Shown piece after piece: positions 52,958-62,601 of a stretch of 64,000 bases of DNA. The notes under the pieces are model-generated. The model made no database searches. It was not told the DNA's origin and saw only the letters and a program-made list of their open reading frames with translations. This stretch comes from CALVGQ01 sp031551965 (GTDB lineage: Bacteria > Bacillota_I > Bacilli_A > Erysipelotrichales > Erysipelotrichaceae), in assembly GCA_031551965.1 (NCBI GenBank), contig JAVBMW010000001.1, positions 1 through 64,000 on the forward strand, given 5' to 3'. The stretch's first letter is position 1. The number at the start of each line of letters is the position of its first letter. A program made the position numbers and the translations under genes.

Positions 52958-54651
52958 GCTTTCAGATCCTCTCTTCCACAAAACGGATCAATTGGACTCA
53001 CTCCAACAAATTCACTTAATCCTACTAATTTATCAATACAAGAATCGATTACAACTTCGCTATTTGAATAGCAATTGATATAGGTTTTAATCATTGGGAC
53101 ATCTAATAAATGATAAGGATTAGCCACACTTACAAAGACTGTAGGGACTTCCTCAACAAACCATGGCACATTATTTCCAAGGCCAAAGAAAGTGTACCAA
53201 TTGATTCTATTAGTTGTTTTGTTACTTGAATTTTCAATATTTCCAATATAAAGGACAAGATCATATTTATTTTTAAACTGTTCTACAGTATCAACATTCA
53301 ATGATCCATTGTCACTAAATCCTTCTTTGATATACGGAATAACTTCAAATCCATGTTTTGTTAAATTTTCACTAAAACGACTAAATACCATTTCATTTGA
53401 TAAACAGTCCCCTAAAATCTGTAAGAGTACTCTTTTATTTTTGTTTGGATTTAATGGAAGAACTTTTTGTGTATCCTTAACTAAAGTTACTGATTGATCC
53501 GCACATTGTTTCGCAAGATCTTTATGTTTTTGGCAGTTCACAACACTTAATCCTTCGTTCAAAGGTATGATAGTGTTGTTTTCCCTTTTTTCATGTAATC
53601 CGATTGCAGCTTTTGTTGCTAAAATTCTTGTTACAGCTTCATCCAGTCTTTTCGAAGATAAAATTCCATCTTCTAAACCTTTGGTCATATACATGATGTC
53701 TTCTTCTAAATCTTTATTGAACAAAAACATATCGCACCCATTTTCAATGGATAATGGGACTGCTTTTGATCTTTCCATGGCACAACAAAACCCTACCATC
53801 GGTGTTGCATCCGTAATGATCAATCCATTAAAATTTAATTTATTTCTAAGCAAATCAGTTAATAATTCTTTCGATAATGATGCAGGCATATAAAGGTTTT
53901 GTTTGCTATGAGAAAAATATTCTTGATATGCAGGCATTGCGATATGACCTACCATAACTGATAGTGTTCCAAATTCAATTAATTCTTTATAGATTTTACC
54001 AAATGATTCATCCCACGCTTTTATGCTCAATGAATTAATCGAAGTTAATATATGCTGATCTCTTTCATCTACTCCATCTCCTGGAAAATGCTTGATCGAG
54101 GTTACAAAGTCCTGCTTTTTGGCAGCCGAAATATATTGCTTACTATATTCAATAATATGATCAACATTACTACCAAACGTACGAACATTGGTGATTGGGT
54201 TTCTATAATTCATATCGACATCAACAATAGGTGCAAAAGCAAAATTACACCCAACAGCCTTAGCCTCTGTACAGGCAACATTCCCTAGTTCGAATGACAT
54301 TTTTGGATCATTTGTCGCCACGATCTGCATTTGTTTGCCAAAATAGGTTCCATCTGTCAACAAACCATTTCCACCAGCTTCAAGATTAGCCGCTAATAAC
54401 ATAGGTATTTTTGAATTTTCTTGTAAATAAGAGTATGTTTCAAACATTTGTTCGCTTTGATCATCTCGAAACATTAATCCCCCAACACCCCTTCTTAAAA
54501 ATTCGTAATAGAGATATCCTTTATCTGATGCGTATCCAATAGGGCAAAATAATTGGCCTATTTTTTCTTCATTGCTCATTCCTTTTATCGTATCAATAAC
54601 CCATTTTTCAGACTTCTCATCCAGATAAAATGGTTTTAATCTTAAGTTCAT
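52954..54651 (-). CDS. GH3 family glycosidase (NagZ-like)
   Basis: 565 residues. The N-terminal TIM barrel carries KHFPGDG (about 187) and DQH (about 199), the NagZ-type Asp-His acid/base dyad, with the nucleophile Asp in IITDAT (about 279). A C-terminal alpha/beta domain follows from about 380. Released monosaccharide is unknown; His as acid/base is the type linked to phosphorylase activity. AAAGGAGG upstream. Confidence 0.88.
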   Translation of the reverse strand: MNLRLKPFYLDEKSEKWVIDTIKGMSNEEKIGQLFCPIGYASDKGYLYYEFLRRGVGGLMFRDDQSEQMFETYSYLQENSKIPMLLAANLEAGGNGLLTDGTYFGKQMQIVATNDPKMSFELGNVACTEAKAVGCNFAFAPIVDVDMNYRNPITNVRTFGSNVDHIIEYSKQYISAAKKQDFVTSIKHFPGDGVDERDQHILTSINSLSIKAWDESFGKIYKELIEFGTLSVMVGHIAMPAYQEYFSHSKQNLYMPASLSKELLTDLLRNKLNFNGLIITDATPMVGFCCAMERSKAVPLSIENGCDMFLFNKDLEEDIMYMTKGLEDGILSSKRLDEAVTRILATKAAIGLHEKRENNTIIPLNEGLSVVNCQKHKDLAKQCADQSVTLVKDTQKVLPLNPNKNKRVLLQILGDCLSNEMVFSRFSENLTKHGFEVIPYIKEGFSDNGSLNVDTVEQFKNKYDLVLYIGNIENSSNKTTNRINWYTFFGLGNNVPWFVEEVPTVFVSVANPYHLLDVPMIKTYINCYSNSEVVIDSCIDKLVGLSEFVGVSPIDPFCGREDLKA

Positions 54652-54726
54652 TAGTTTGTCCTCCTTTGACTTAAATAGCCAAAAATAATTAACATCAGAT
54701 TTAACTAATTTTGGCTATTAAATATG

Positions 54727-55365
54727 TTATAAATAATGTAATAATTCTTTAAATTGGTTTAATTGATAAGTGCTATTTGAATTATGTGATGCCACGCCTA
54801 TTCCCGCACTATCAAATCCACCTTGGTTTGCCGCTTCAATTCCAACATCTGCATCTTCGATAATTAAACAATCTTCAGGTTTTAATCCTAAATAATCTGC
54901 TGCTTTAATAAAGACTTCAGGATTTGGTTTTCCATTTTGAATATTTGTACCATCACTGATTGCATCAAACCATTCAATGATTCCGAGTTTATCTAAGATT
55001 GCCTTTGCATTTCTACTGGATGAACCAATTGCAATTTTGTACCCTAGTTTTTTTATTTGTATTAATGTATTTGCAACTTCTTCTGATAAATCGCTAGGAT
55101 CCATACTTTCCAATAATTGAAGATAAACTTCATTTTTAAGCTTTGCATAATTTTTTATCTGATATTGATTCATAGAAATATGATTTTCTTTTACAATTAT
55201 CTCAAAGCTTTCATCACGTCCAATACCTCGCAGTTTATCATTCATTTGTTTATTAAATGATAAATTTAAATCCTGAGCAATTTTTTTCCAAGCTTCATAA
55301 TGTAACTGATCAGTAGAACAAATCACCCCATCTAAATCAAAAATCAAGCCTTTATAATTTTTCAT
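54727..55365 (-). CDS. pgmB: Beta-phosphoglucomutase-like HAD hydrolase
   Basis: 212 residues. DLDGV (nucleophile Asp and acid/base Asp), the cap motif RGIGRDESFE, GSSSRNA, GKPNPEVF and EDADVGIEAA match beta-PGM, which converts beta-glucose 1-phosphate to glucose 6-phosphate. Its ATG overlaps the permease stop (ATGA). No disaccharide phosphorylase of GH65/GH94 type is in the operon. Confidence 0.88.
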   Translation of the reverse strand: MKNYKGLIFDLDGVICSTDQLHYEAWKKIAQDLNLSFNKQMNDKLRGIGRDESFEIIVKENHISMNQYQIKNYAKLKNEVYLQLLESMDPSDLSEEVANTLIQIKKLGYKIAIGSSSRNAKAILDKLGIIEWFDAISDGTNIQNGKPNPEVFIKAADYLGLKPEDCLIIEDADVGIEAANQGGFDSAGIGVASHNSNSTYQLNQFKELLHYL

Positions 55366-56333
55366 TTCTTTTTACCTATTAAAGCACCAATCTTGCTTTC
55401 GTTATTCAAATAAATTAAAAATAATAGAAGTATAATTGCATTTATTAAGGATTGTGTCTGACTTGTAATATCTAGACGTACAAATCCCAAGGTTATCACT
55501 GCTGAGGTGAATGCCCCTAAGAAAACTCCAAATATTTCTTCACTGAATCTTGCAATAAAACCACCAATAAATAAAGGAAGAAATGCGACGAACATTGATG
55601 AAATTGATGAAAAATTAAGTGCTACAGAAGCTGATCCTCTAGTAGTTAAATTAATACACCCTACCGTTCCCATAAGTAAACCTGCTAATGCATAACTGAT
55701 GATTGCATTTTTTACTTCATTGATTCCAGTACTTGTTGATATTTTTTGACCATGTTGAAGTGCTTTGTTTTCATATCCAAAGGTCGTAAAATTCATTATG
55801 CAAAACATAGCTCCAAGTCCTATGAGCCCAATCACGATCAGCCATGGTGTCGTTGACACTTCCAGTAAACTTAAATTTGTAGAAATAAGTAATCCTTCAC
55901 CTTTTGTGATTACAAACGTTAATGCTTCATAAATTAGTGTTACTCCTAATGATGTAATAATGGGAGGTAATTTCAGGGTTACATAAAGCAACCCTGAAAT
56001 CGATCCTAAAACTAATCCGATAAACATGGATAGTAATAGTAATACTATTGCTGGTAAATGATATAGTATAGTAATTTTTGCACTGATCATTGCTGATAGT
56101 AAGGCAATTGAACCAATCGAGAAATCGAATCGACCTGAATTTAGATTTAACGATAATGCCCATGAAATAAAACTAATAATTACCGTTGATCTTACTAGTG
56201 TTAAAATATGTCCCTGAGTATTAATAAAACTTATCCCATTGAACTTACAAATAACAACAAACAAAATCATTGTGGTAGCTGGAATTATTAACGTTTTTAT
56301 AATTTTACCTTTCAAATTACTATCTTTTCTCAT
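55362..56333 (-). CDS. CUT2-type sugar ABC transporter permease
   Basis: A 323-residue RbsC-like permease with 8-10 helices; LNLNSGRFDFSIGSIALLSA and LKLPPIITSLGVTLIYEAL are family segments. Second permease of the operon, forming a probable heterodimer with the product of 57598-58536. Confidence 0.88.
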   Translation of the reverse strand: MRKDSNLKGKIIKTLIIPATTMILFVVICKFNGISFINTQGHILTLVRSTVIISFISWALSLNLNSGRFDFSIGSIALLSAMISAKITILYHLPAIVLLLLSMFIGLVLGSISGLLYVTLKLPPIITSLGVTLIYEALTFVITKGEGLLISTNLSLLEVSTTPWLIVIGLIGLGAMFCIMNFTTFGYENKALQHGQKISTSTGINEVKNAIISYALAGLLMGTVGCINLTTRGSASVALNFSSISSMFVAFLPLFIGGFIARFSEEIFGVFLGAFTSAVITLGFVRLDITSQTQSLINAIILLLFLIYLNNESKIGALIGKKK

Positions 56334-56345
56334 ATAAGCCCTCTT

Positions 56346-57548
56346 CTATTTGTGCATCGCTTCTATATCTTCAAAAGATGATGCTTCCGTAAATTTTTTA
56401 AATTCTTCAAATGTTGTATTTTCATTGATTAACTTAATATATTTGTCTAAATCTGCTTTTGCGTAAGCTGGATTTTCTGTGCTGTTTGCGATATCTGACA
56501 TTTTGTTGTATTGTTCAGTTCCAATTGCAACCCAGTAATCCTGGCTTAAATTGAATGCATTTCCATTGTCTCGAGTAACATCAGCATTTCCAGTAACACA
56601 GTTAAACAAGGCTGCAAAGATAGGACCGATAGAAGATCCATATTTTCCTGCTAAGTAATCAACTTGAGCAGGACTTGCATTAAATGCTGCTGTATAAGAT
56701 TCTGTGAATGATGCAACTGTTGCAAGTTTTATGTTTGGATTGATTTGAGAAATTGCTGCTCCGAAGAACTCAACTCCTAAACAAGAAGTAAGTACTACTT
56801 CAAGATTCTGTTCTGCTACTTTTTGTCCTACTGTTCCCCAGAATGCTCCTGCTTCATCTGGAAATCCACTGATTGTATTGATTGTATAACCAGCACCTTC
56901 AAGCTTACCAAAGGTTCCATTATCTCCTGGAGTATAGATGATTCCTACTTCTTCAAAAGCTTGGATCATACCTTCTGTTCTTTCTCTATGCATTTCAACA
57001 AACGGATATCCTCCTGCATACACCAAGAAGTTTGTTGCTCCTGATTCAAGATAATATTTTGCCATTTCGTAGCCAACTTTTTTTTCATTTGCTAAAGTTG
57101 GTCCAACTGAACCTACATAGTATTTGTATCCTTTTAATTCATTATATTTATCATCACTAAGTGTTCCAGCTCCAATTGCATAATAGATTTGTGCTTCTTC
57201 ACAAAGTTTGATGCTTGCTACACGGTCTTGATCAGAGAAAGAAACTATCCCCTTAACTTTCAAGTTGACAAAGTTTTCGATTGCTGCAATTTCTTCTTCA
57301 GCTGTTGTAATGCTGTCAGAGTAAATAAATTCTACTGGATACTGCTTTGCAAGATACTGGGTGTAATAGTTTTTGAATGCAACTACTTCTGAATCCGTTG
57401 AATCATAAATAAGGACACCAATCTTAACTTTATCCATATCATCGATTCCTTTACTTTCTGATCCCTTTTCTCCTCCACATCCCACTAATCCTAATACAAG
57501 GACAGTTAAGCATAGAGAGGAAATCAATAATTTTTTTAAACTTTTCAT
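56346..57548 (-). CDS. Sugar ABC transporter substrate-binding lipoprotein
   Basis: 400 residues. Lipoprotein signal MKSLKKLLISSLCLTVLVLG with lipobox LVGC, then a periplasmic-binding type I fold (KIGVLIYDSTDSEVVAFKNYY, VKGIVSFSDQD). ATG 57548 has TTGGAGGG upstream; the open frame to 57674 runs into the upstream permease gene. Ligand probably a monosaccharide or small glycoside. Confidence 0.92.
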   Translation of the reverse strand: MKSLKKLLISSLCLTVLVLGLVGCGGEKGSESKGIDDMDKVKIGVLIYDSTDSEVVAFKNYYTQYLAKQYPVEFIYSDSITTAEEEIAAIENFVNLKVKGIVSFSDQDRVASIKLCEEAQIYYAIGAGTLSDDKYNELKGYKYYVGSVGPTLANEKKVGYEMAKYYLESGATNFLVYAGGYPFVEMHRERTEGMIQAFEEVGIIYTPGDNGTFGKLEGAGYTINTISGFPDEAGAFWGTVGQKVAEQNLEVVLTSCLGVEFFGAAISQINPNIKLATVASFTESYTAAFNASPAQVDYLAGKYGSSIGPIFAALFNCVTGNADVTRDNGNAFNLSQDYWVAIGTEQYNKMSDIANSTENPAYAKADLDKYIKLINENTTFEEFKKFTEASSFEDIEAMHK

Positions 57549-57597
57549 ATTTTCCCTCCAAAGTTTATATGTGAACACATTTGTGTGTTTACCAGTT

Positions 57598-58536
57598 TTA
57601 TCTTGGTAAGAGTTTTTCTCTGTAACCAAGCCCTGCGATAAATACAACAATAAGAAATAAAACTGCTTTAACAATCTGAGACATTCCAGTGCTTAAACCT
57701 AAAATCAATAATATCTGATTGAGTAAAACAATCGATGTTGCCCCAACTAAGGCTGCCGTTATTTTAGTTTTAGAACCACCTGATAGTGGCATCCCACCAA
57801 ACACAATTGCCATCAAAACGTTCATGCCAATTGAAGCACCTGTTGTTTTACTTAGAACTGGTGCTCTTACGATTGTAAGAAACGCTCCGATTCCAACACC
57901 TGTCCCTGCTAAAGCAAAGACAAGAATTGTTAGCTTTTTACCAGATAACCCGCTTTGTTTTGCACATATTGGACTATCACCAAAGAAATTGTTACTTCTT
58001 CCTAATTTTGTATAATGTTGTAAAAAAGCACATATCAAGAAAAACAATACTAGTAATGTAAATTTAACTACTTCATTATCGAAAGGTGAAACTAATGCAG
58101 CATTTACTACTAACTGAGATTGTCCGTTGAGGATCAGCTCAACAACTGAACCCAGAACGCTTAACATTGCGATTGTAGTTACAAATGCTGGTAGGTTAAA
58201 GAGTGATGCTAATATTGAATTGAACAATCCTATCCCAACACCTACTAAAACACAAACCAGAAACATCAATAAAACTGACCCAGTTGCATTGAGTACTAAA
58301 CCTCCACACATCGCACTTACCGCTGTAGATGCTCCAAGTGAAATATCGAATGCTCCGATCGAGAAAATAAAGATAGCACCTGTTGCAACGACAGCTGTAA
58401 TCACAACTTGATTCAATAAAATTTTGAGATTATACATTGACACTTCACCACGCATAACCATGAAGTAAAAGACTATCAAGAGCAAAAGTCCTATAACTGG
58501 TGCAAAGTTTATGATTTTTTGTTTATTTATTTTCAT
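57598..58536 (-). CDS. CUT2-type sugar ABC transporter permease
   Basis: A 312-residue RbsC-like permease. FSIGAFDISLGASTAVSAMCGG, NLPAFVTTIAMLSVLGSV and IGMNVLMAIVFGGMPLSGG are the typical segments. AAGGAG ribosome site; 11 nt after the ATPase gene. Confidence 0.9.
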   Translation of the reverse strand: MKINKQKIINFAPVIGLLLLIVFYFMVMRGEVSMYNLKILLNQVVITAVVATGAIFIFSIGAFDISLGASTAVSAMCGGLVLNATGSVLLMFLVCVLVGVGIGLFNSILASLFNLPAFVTTIAMLSVLGSVVELILNGQSQLVVNAALVSPFDNEVVKFTLLVLFFLICAFLQHYTKLGRSNNFFGDSPICAKQSGLSGKKLTILVFALAGTGVGIGAFLTIVRAPVLSKTTGASIGMNVLMAIVFGGMPLSGGSKTKITAALVGATSIVLLNQILLILGLSTGMSQIVKAVLFLIVVFIAGLGYREKLLPR

Positions 58537-58547
58537 CGCTTTACTCC

Positions 58548-60047
58548 TTATATCATTGAATCAATAATATCTGATTCACTTAGCTTTTTACTTCTATTAA
58601 ATGAATCGGACATCTTACCATCTTTCATAATAAGAATACGATCACACATCCCAATGAGTTCACTTAGTTCCTCTGAAATCAAAACAAATGATTTACCTTC
58701 TTGTTTTAACTTATATATAAGCTGATACATCGCTTGTTTAACACCAATATCAACTCCTCTTGTGGGACAATCAAGAATCAATATTGAAGATTCTCTTGCG
58801 ATCCATTTACCAAATACAACTTTTTGCTTGTTTCCACCTGATAATTCCTGAACAGCTTGATCTATTTCTCTACATTTAATGCTCAAATTGTTAACTTGCT
58901 GTTGAACATATCCCTTTTCCAAGTCATTACTGATCAATCCCAATGAATTCTTAATTTTATCCAATCCTACAATCGAAATATTGCTACGAATACTTGATTT
59001 CAAGGAAAGGGCTTCAATATCTCTATCTTTTGAAACATAACCAATACCACATTTCATTGCGATTTGTTCGTTAATGATTTTTTGATTACTCCTAACCTCA
59101 ATTACCTCACCTGAGTCTAAATGTTCATAGCCAAATAAGCATTTACCTACATTATGCATGCCTGAGTGGGATAGACCTCCAATGCCTAAAATCTCACCTT
59201 TGTGGAGTTCGAAGTTCACATCAGAGATTTCATTTCCTTTTCTCAATCGTATTGCCTTAAGAACAACTTCTTCATTAATATCACCATCAAAATCGACTCT
59301 ATAATAGTTTCCTTTTAACTCTCTTCCTACCATTAGTTGTTTGATCCTGTCTTCATCAAATTCATTTTTGTTCAGTGTTTGGATGATGTTTCCATCTCTT
59401 AGAACGGTCATTATATTACATGTTTCCATCAATTCTTCTAAATCATGAGATATGAATATAACAGCTTTATTTTGACTTATCATTTCATTCATTAATTTAT
59501 ATACAATTTGGCGTCCTTTTTGTGAAAGAGCCGTTGTTGTTTCATCGACAATCAAAATTTCAGGGCTACGATACATAACTTTAGCAATTTCAATTAATTT
59601 TCGATCTTGAAAATCAATTGTTGCAGTTAATGCATTGACATCAATATCTTCAATTTCAATAGCCAGTAATGCTTGCTCTGCTTCATATTTCAATGTTTTT
59701 TTATCTACCAAACCATTTTTTTTATATTTATCTGTTTGTCCCAAAAATATATTTTCTGCAACACTGATTCCTGCAATTGTTCCACTCTCCTGAATAATCA
59801 TTCCAATACCCTGATTTAAAGCATCAATCATATTGTTTGGTGTATATTGTTTACCCTTGTAAATCATTTCACCCGAATTAGCTTTTTGGATTCCAGAAAT
59901 GATTGATGATAGTGTTGATTTACCAGAACCATTCTCACCGATTAATCCATGTATTTGCCCTCGTTTAAGAGTAAAATTAACATTATTCAGCGCAACTGTT
60001 GCACCAAAGTTTTTATTAATACTCTTAACTTCTAATAAATTCTCCAT
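58548..60047 (-). CDS. CUT2-type sugar ABC transporter ATPase (RbsA-like)
   Basis: 499 residues with two nucleotide-binding domains. NBD1 has Walker A GENGSGKST (about 37) and Walker B ILIVDE, but its signature is replaced by ATIDFQDRK. NBD2 lacks a canonical Walker A (GGLSHSGMHN) yet keeps LSGGNKQKV and ILILDCPTRG. So one composite site is competent, as in other CUT2 ATPases, though the NBD1 signature is more eroded than usual. GAGGTGG upstream; first gene of the operon. Confidence 0.93.
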   Translation of the reverse strand: MENLLEVKSINKNFGATVALNNVNFTLKRGQIHGLIGENGSGKSTLSSIISGIQKANSGEMIYKGKQYTPNNMIDALNQGIGMIIQESGTIAGISVAENIFLGQTDKYKKNGLVDKKTLKYEAEQALLAIEIEDIDVNALTATIDFQDRKLIEIAKVMYRSPEILIVDETTTALSQKGRQIVYKLMNEMISQNKAVIFISHDLEELMETCNIMTVLRDGNIIQTLNKNEFDEDRIKQLMVGRELKGNYYRVDFDGDINEEVVLKAIRLRKGNEISDVNFELHKGEILGIGGLSHSGMHNVGKCLFGYEHLDSGEVIEVRSNQKIINEQIAMKCGIGYVSKDRDIEALSLKSSIRSNISIVGLDKIKNSLGLISNDLEKGYVQQQVNNLSIKCREIDQAVQELSGGNKQKVVFGKWIARESSILILDCPTRGVDIGVKQAMYQLIYKLKQEGKSFVLISEELSELIGMCDRILIMKDGKMSDSFNRSKKLSESDIIDSMI

Positions 60048-60092
60048 CGATCCACCTCATACAATCGGTTTTACTCTTTCTGTATCCATAAT

Positions 60093-60108
60093 ATCAAAGC
60101 GCTTACAT
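60093..60108 (-). promoter_or_regulatory. Candidate catabolite-response element (cre)
   Basis: Minus strand ATGTAAGCGCTTTGAT, one mismatch from the WTGNAANCGNWWNCAW cre consensus, in the promoter region of the ABC-glycosidase operon. Predicts CcpA repression. Confidence 0.55.
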
Positions 60109-60188
60109 TAAACATATGGTCTAATATGGACAATTTGATTGATATTTTTTGATATTTCGAATATTCTATATATAAAGAGGAAAATCAT

Positions 60189-61235
60189 ATGAATATAAAT
60201 GAATTATATGACTATTTGACAGTTTTAAATGAATCAGAAAATTTCTATAAAAATTATTACAACTCTAAAAAGAGTTTAGAAACAACAAAAACTTTTTTAG
60301 AGCAATTAGACCTAAGCTATTTAAAAAAGAATAATCTATTAGTTCCTGAAATAAAAAATACGATTCCTCCTATGTTTCTTGAAGAATGGTTCTTTGATAC
60401 TTCTTCGAAACAAAGCATTCACATTCAAAAACATAATTGCTACACTCCAGATATTTTTCACAAGCATAACTTCTTTGAGCTTTTCTATGTTTTAGAAGGA
60501 AATTGCAAACAAAAGATAGGAGATAGCATCTTTGAAATGAAAAAAGGAGACATTTGTTTAATACCTCCAGATATTATGCATAGCATCTCCGTTTTTGATG
60601 AAAGTAAAATAATTGATATTTTAATTAGACGAACTACTTTCGAAGATATTTTCTTAAATTTCTTACGTAGTCATAATATTCTATCACGCTTTTTTATGCA
60701 TAACATATACGCTCCTCAAGCCAATGACTATATTATATTCCATACCGGTGTCGATGAAGAAATAGAATATTTGATCATGAATCTTTTTCTAGAATATACA
60801 AATAAAGATATTTACTTTAATGATCTTTTAAACAATGGATTGATTACCTTATTTGCTAAAATCCTAAGAAATTATGAAGATACCTGTGAAATGCCACCAG
60901 AGGTCAGTACTAATCGAGATCAAGCTTATGAGATTGTTCGATATATCAAAGATAATTATACAGATGTTACTCTTAATGATGTTGCTGAACATTTTCACTT
61001 CACTCATGAATATACATCAAGATTGATAAAAAAAGTCACGAACTCATCCTTTACAAGAATTTTAAGAACTACTCGTTTGGACATTTCACTATCTATGCTA
61101 ACAGATACAAATATTTCAATACAAGACATAAGCAATGATATTGGATATCCAAATGTTGAGCATTTCATCAGAATATTCAAAGATGAGTACAATCTAACTC
61201 CTAGTGAATATAGAAAAATATATAGTGATAAATAA
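60189..61235 (+). CDS. AraC-family transcriptional regulator with cupin domain
   Basis: 348 residues. A cupin-like sugar-binding domain (about 90-180; HKHNFFELFYVLEGNCKQKIGD, GDICLIPPDIMHS) and a C-terminal double HTH (about 245-345; VTLNDVAEHFHFTHEYTSRLIKKVTNSSF, ISNDIGYPNVEHFIRIFKDEYNLTPSEYR). Divergent from the ABC operon, which it probably activates. GAGG upstream. Confidence 0.92.
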   Translation: MNINELYDYLTVLNESENFYKNYYNSKKSLETTKTFLEQLDLSYLKKNNLLVPEIKNTIPPMFLEEWFFDTSSKQSIHIQKHNCYTPDIFHKHNFFELFYVLEGNCKQKIGDSIFEMKKGDICLIPPDIMHSISVFDESKIIDILIRRTTFEDIFLNFLRSHNILSRFFMHNIYAPQANDYIIFHTGVDEEIEYLIMNLFLEYTNKDIYFNDLLNNGLITLFAKILRNYEDTCEMPPEVSTNRDQAYEIVRYIKDNYTDVTLNDVAEHFHFTHEYTSRLIKKVTNSSFTRILRTTRLDISLSMLTDTNISIQDISNDIGYPNVEHFIRIFKDEYNLTPSEYRKIYSDK

Positions 61236-61256
61236 TTAAAATAAAAATCAAATTAT

Positions 61257-61281
61257 AAAAAAAACCGCAATTCTTAGTTGC
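61257..61281 (-). terminator. Terminator after hipA and the tRNA fragment
   Basis: Minus-strand stem CGCAA / TTGCG with a 7-nt loop, then G and a run of T. It follows the tRNA-like CCA end by about 15 nt, the place a tRNA terminator would have. Confidence 0.7.
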
Positions 61282-61295
61282 GATCAAATATACAA

Positions 61296-61340
61296 ATGGC
61301 ACCCTCGGCCAGAATTGTACTGGCAACTAGTCCTTAGGAG
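61296..61340 (-). other. tRNA-Arg(CCU) 3'-half fragment, degenerate copy (att-like)
   Basis: Minus strand: CTCCTAAGG (anticodon-loop part), CTAGTTG, a T-arm-like hairpin GCCAG-TACAATT-CTGGC, CGAGGGTG and CCA. It matches the fragment at 63335 at about 35 of 42 positions. Three base pairs of the T-stem differ but pairing is kept. The hipA stop TAG lies inside it. Confidence 0.75.
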
Positions 61341-62595
61341 TGTGATTGCTATTATATGTTTTAGAAATTTCAAAAGCAGGGCTCATTCTTTCTATTTCTT
61401 CTCGATGTATACTATATTTTTGTGCCAAAGATCTCCAATTCTTTGTGACTACTTCAACAATGTTTTTAATTTCTTCTTTTGCTTTCACTTCACTTATTCC
61501 AAAGTATTTTGCCGATGAAATAGTTGTTTTAAAATCAAGATAACTTTCTGAGGTATTTATATTTAAAGACAAATTGCTCCCATAAACATTTGGATTAACA
61601 TCATACATTGGAGCCAATTTCCATAAGTTATCCTGCAATAAAAATCCATGATTTCTAAGATGATCATCAGTATTCGAAACAGCAATACTAAACACAATTC
61701 TTTTCCATAATTCAAAAAGATCTTCTTTAGGTGTTGGACTGTTTGATGTAATAATTCCTGCAATATCTAAATAACTTGCTCGATCACCGTCATTTTTATC
61801 AAGCAATGTCATTGCTGATGCAAAATGAATTCTTTTATCATTCTGTCTATCAAATCTTTTAGAAAGATACGTGCTTCCATACTCAGAAAGATTCATTATT
61901 TTTGCCTCAGGAACATTTAATCCGCACAATTTTGCCAACTCATGAACAACCATTTCCCATGCACCAATGTTTACATCATCATTTTTTGAAGGAAACTTTG
62001 CTATCCATAAAGAGCCATCCAAGTCTTGGACACTTGCTTTCGGACGTGCGCCTCCTAAAGATGTTCCTGGAGCAATTAATTGATTTATCCATTTTGACAC
62101 ATTTGATGACTTTTCTGTTTCAAGGCCTCTTACAGCCTCCTCTAACTCTCTCAATGATGTCATGGGTGGTGTTGCAAGCATCTTATCATTTTCTAGAAAT
62201 TTCCCGTTTTTTTCTAATGAAAAACGTAAAGCACCCATTCTTCCTTCATCATATACACCAAGCAGATAGTCTGTTTCATTCATCTTTTTAGGTTTCTTAT
62301 TTAGCTCTCGTGCAAGCATTTCTTCTTTACGGTCTATTAATTTTCTTCCCCATCGATCCGGACAGCAATCAGAAAACATTCCAAATATTTGTTTACTTTG
62401 AGGTAAGTATTGTCTTCCTGAATAAAAGCTCAAGTTCGGATCAAAATTAATCATTGCCATATTTGTTTTCAGCCAATTTTCATCATATTCAAAAGTTATT
62501 ATTTCTTTTCCATTGTCATAAAGAGAAAACAAAACGCCCATTAATATGGGTTCATTATTGTTATCAAAATAAACATAAATATTTTTATTTTCCAT
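61327..62595 (-). CDS. hipA: HipA-family serine/threonine kinase toxin
   Basis: 422 residues. HipA N-terminal domain (about 1-130, including FGMFSDCCPDRWGRKLIDR) and kinase core: GTSLGGARPKA (glycine-rich loop), WIAKFPS (ATP-binding Lys), catalytic SNTDDHLRNHGF (Asp about 308, Asn) and APMYDVNP (metal Asp). HipA toxins phosphorylate tRNA synthetases such as GltX and induce persistence. All catalytic residues are kept. Six nt after hipB; its C-terminal codons run into the tRNA fragment. Confidence 0.93.
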   Translation of the reverse strand: MENKNIYVYFDNNNEPILMGVLFSLYDNGKEIITFEYDENWLKTNMAMINFDPNLSFYSGRQYLPQSKQIFGMFSDCCPDRWGRKLIDRKEEMLARELNKKPKKMNETDYLLGVYDEGRMGALRFSLEKNGKFLENDKMLATPPMTSLRELEEAVRGLETEKSSNVSKWINQLIAPGTSLGGARPKASVQDLDGSLWIAKFPSKNDDVNIGAWEMVVHELAKLCGLNVPEAKIMNLSEYGSTYLSKRFDRQNDKRIHFASAMTLLDKNDGDRASYLDIAGIITSNSPTPKEDLFELWKRIVFSIAVSNTDDHLRNHGFLLQDNLWKLAPMYDVNPNVYGSNLSLNINTSESYLDFKTTISSAKYFGISEVKAKEEIKNIVEVVTKNWRSLAQKYSIHREEIERMSPAFEISKTYNSNHTPKD

Positions 62596-62601
62596 CTTTA
62601 T

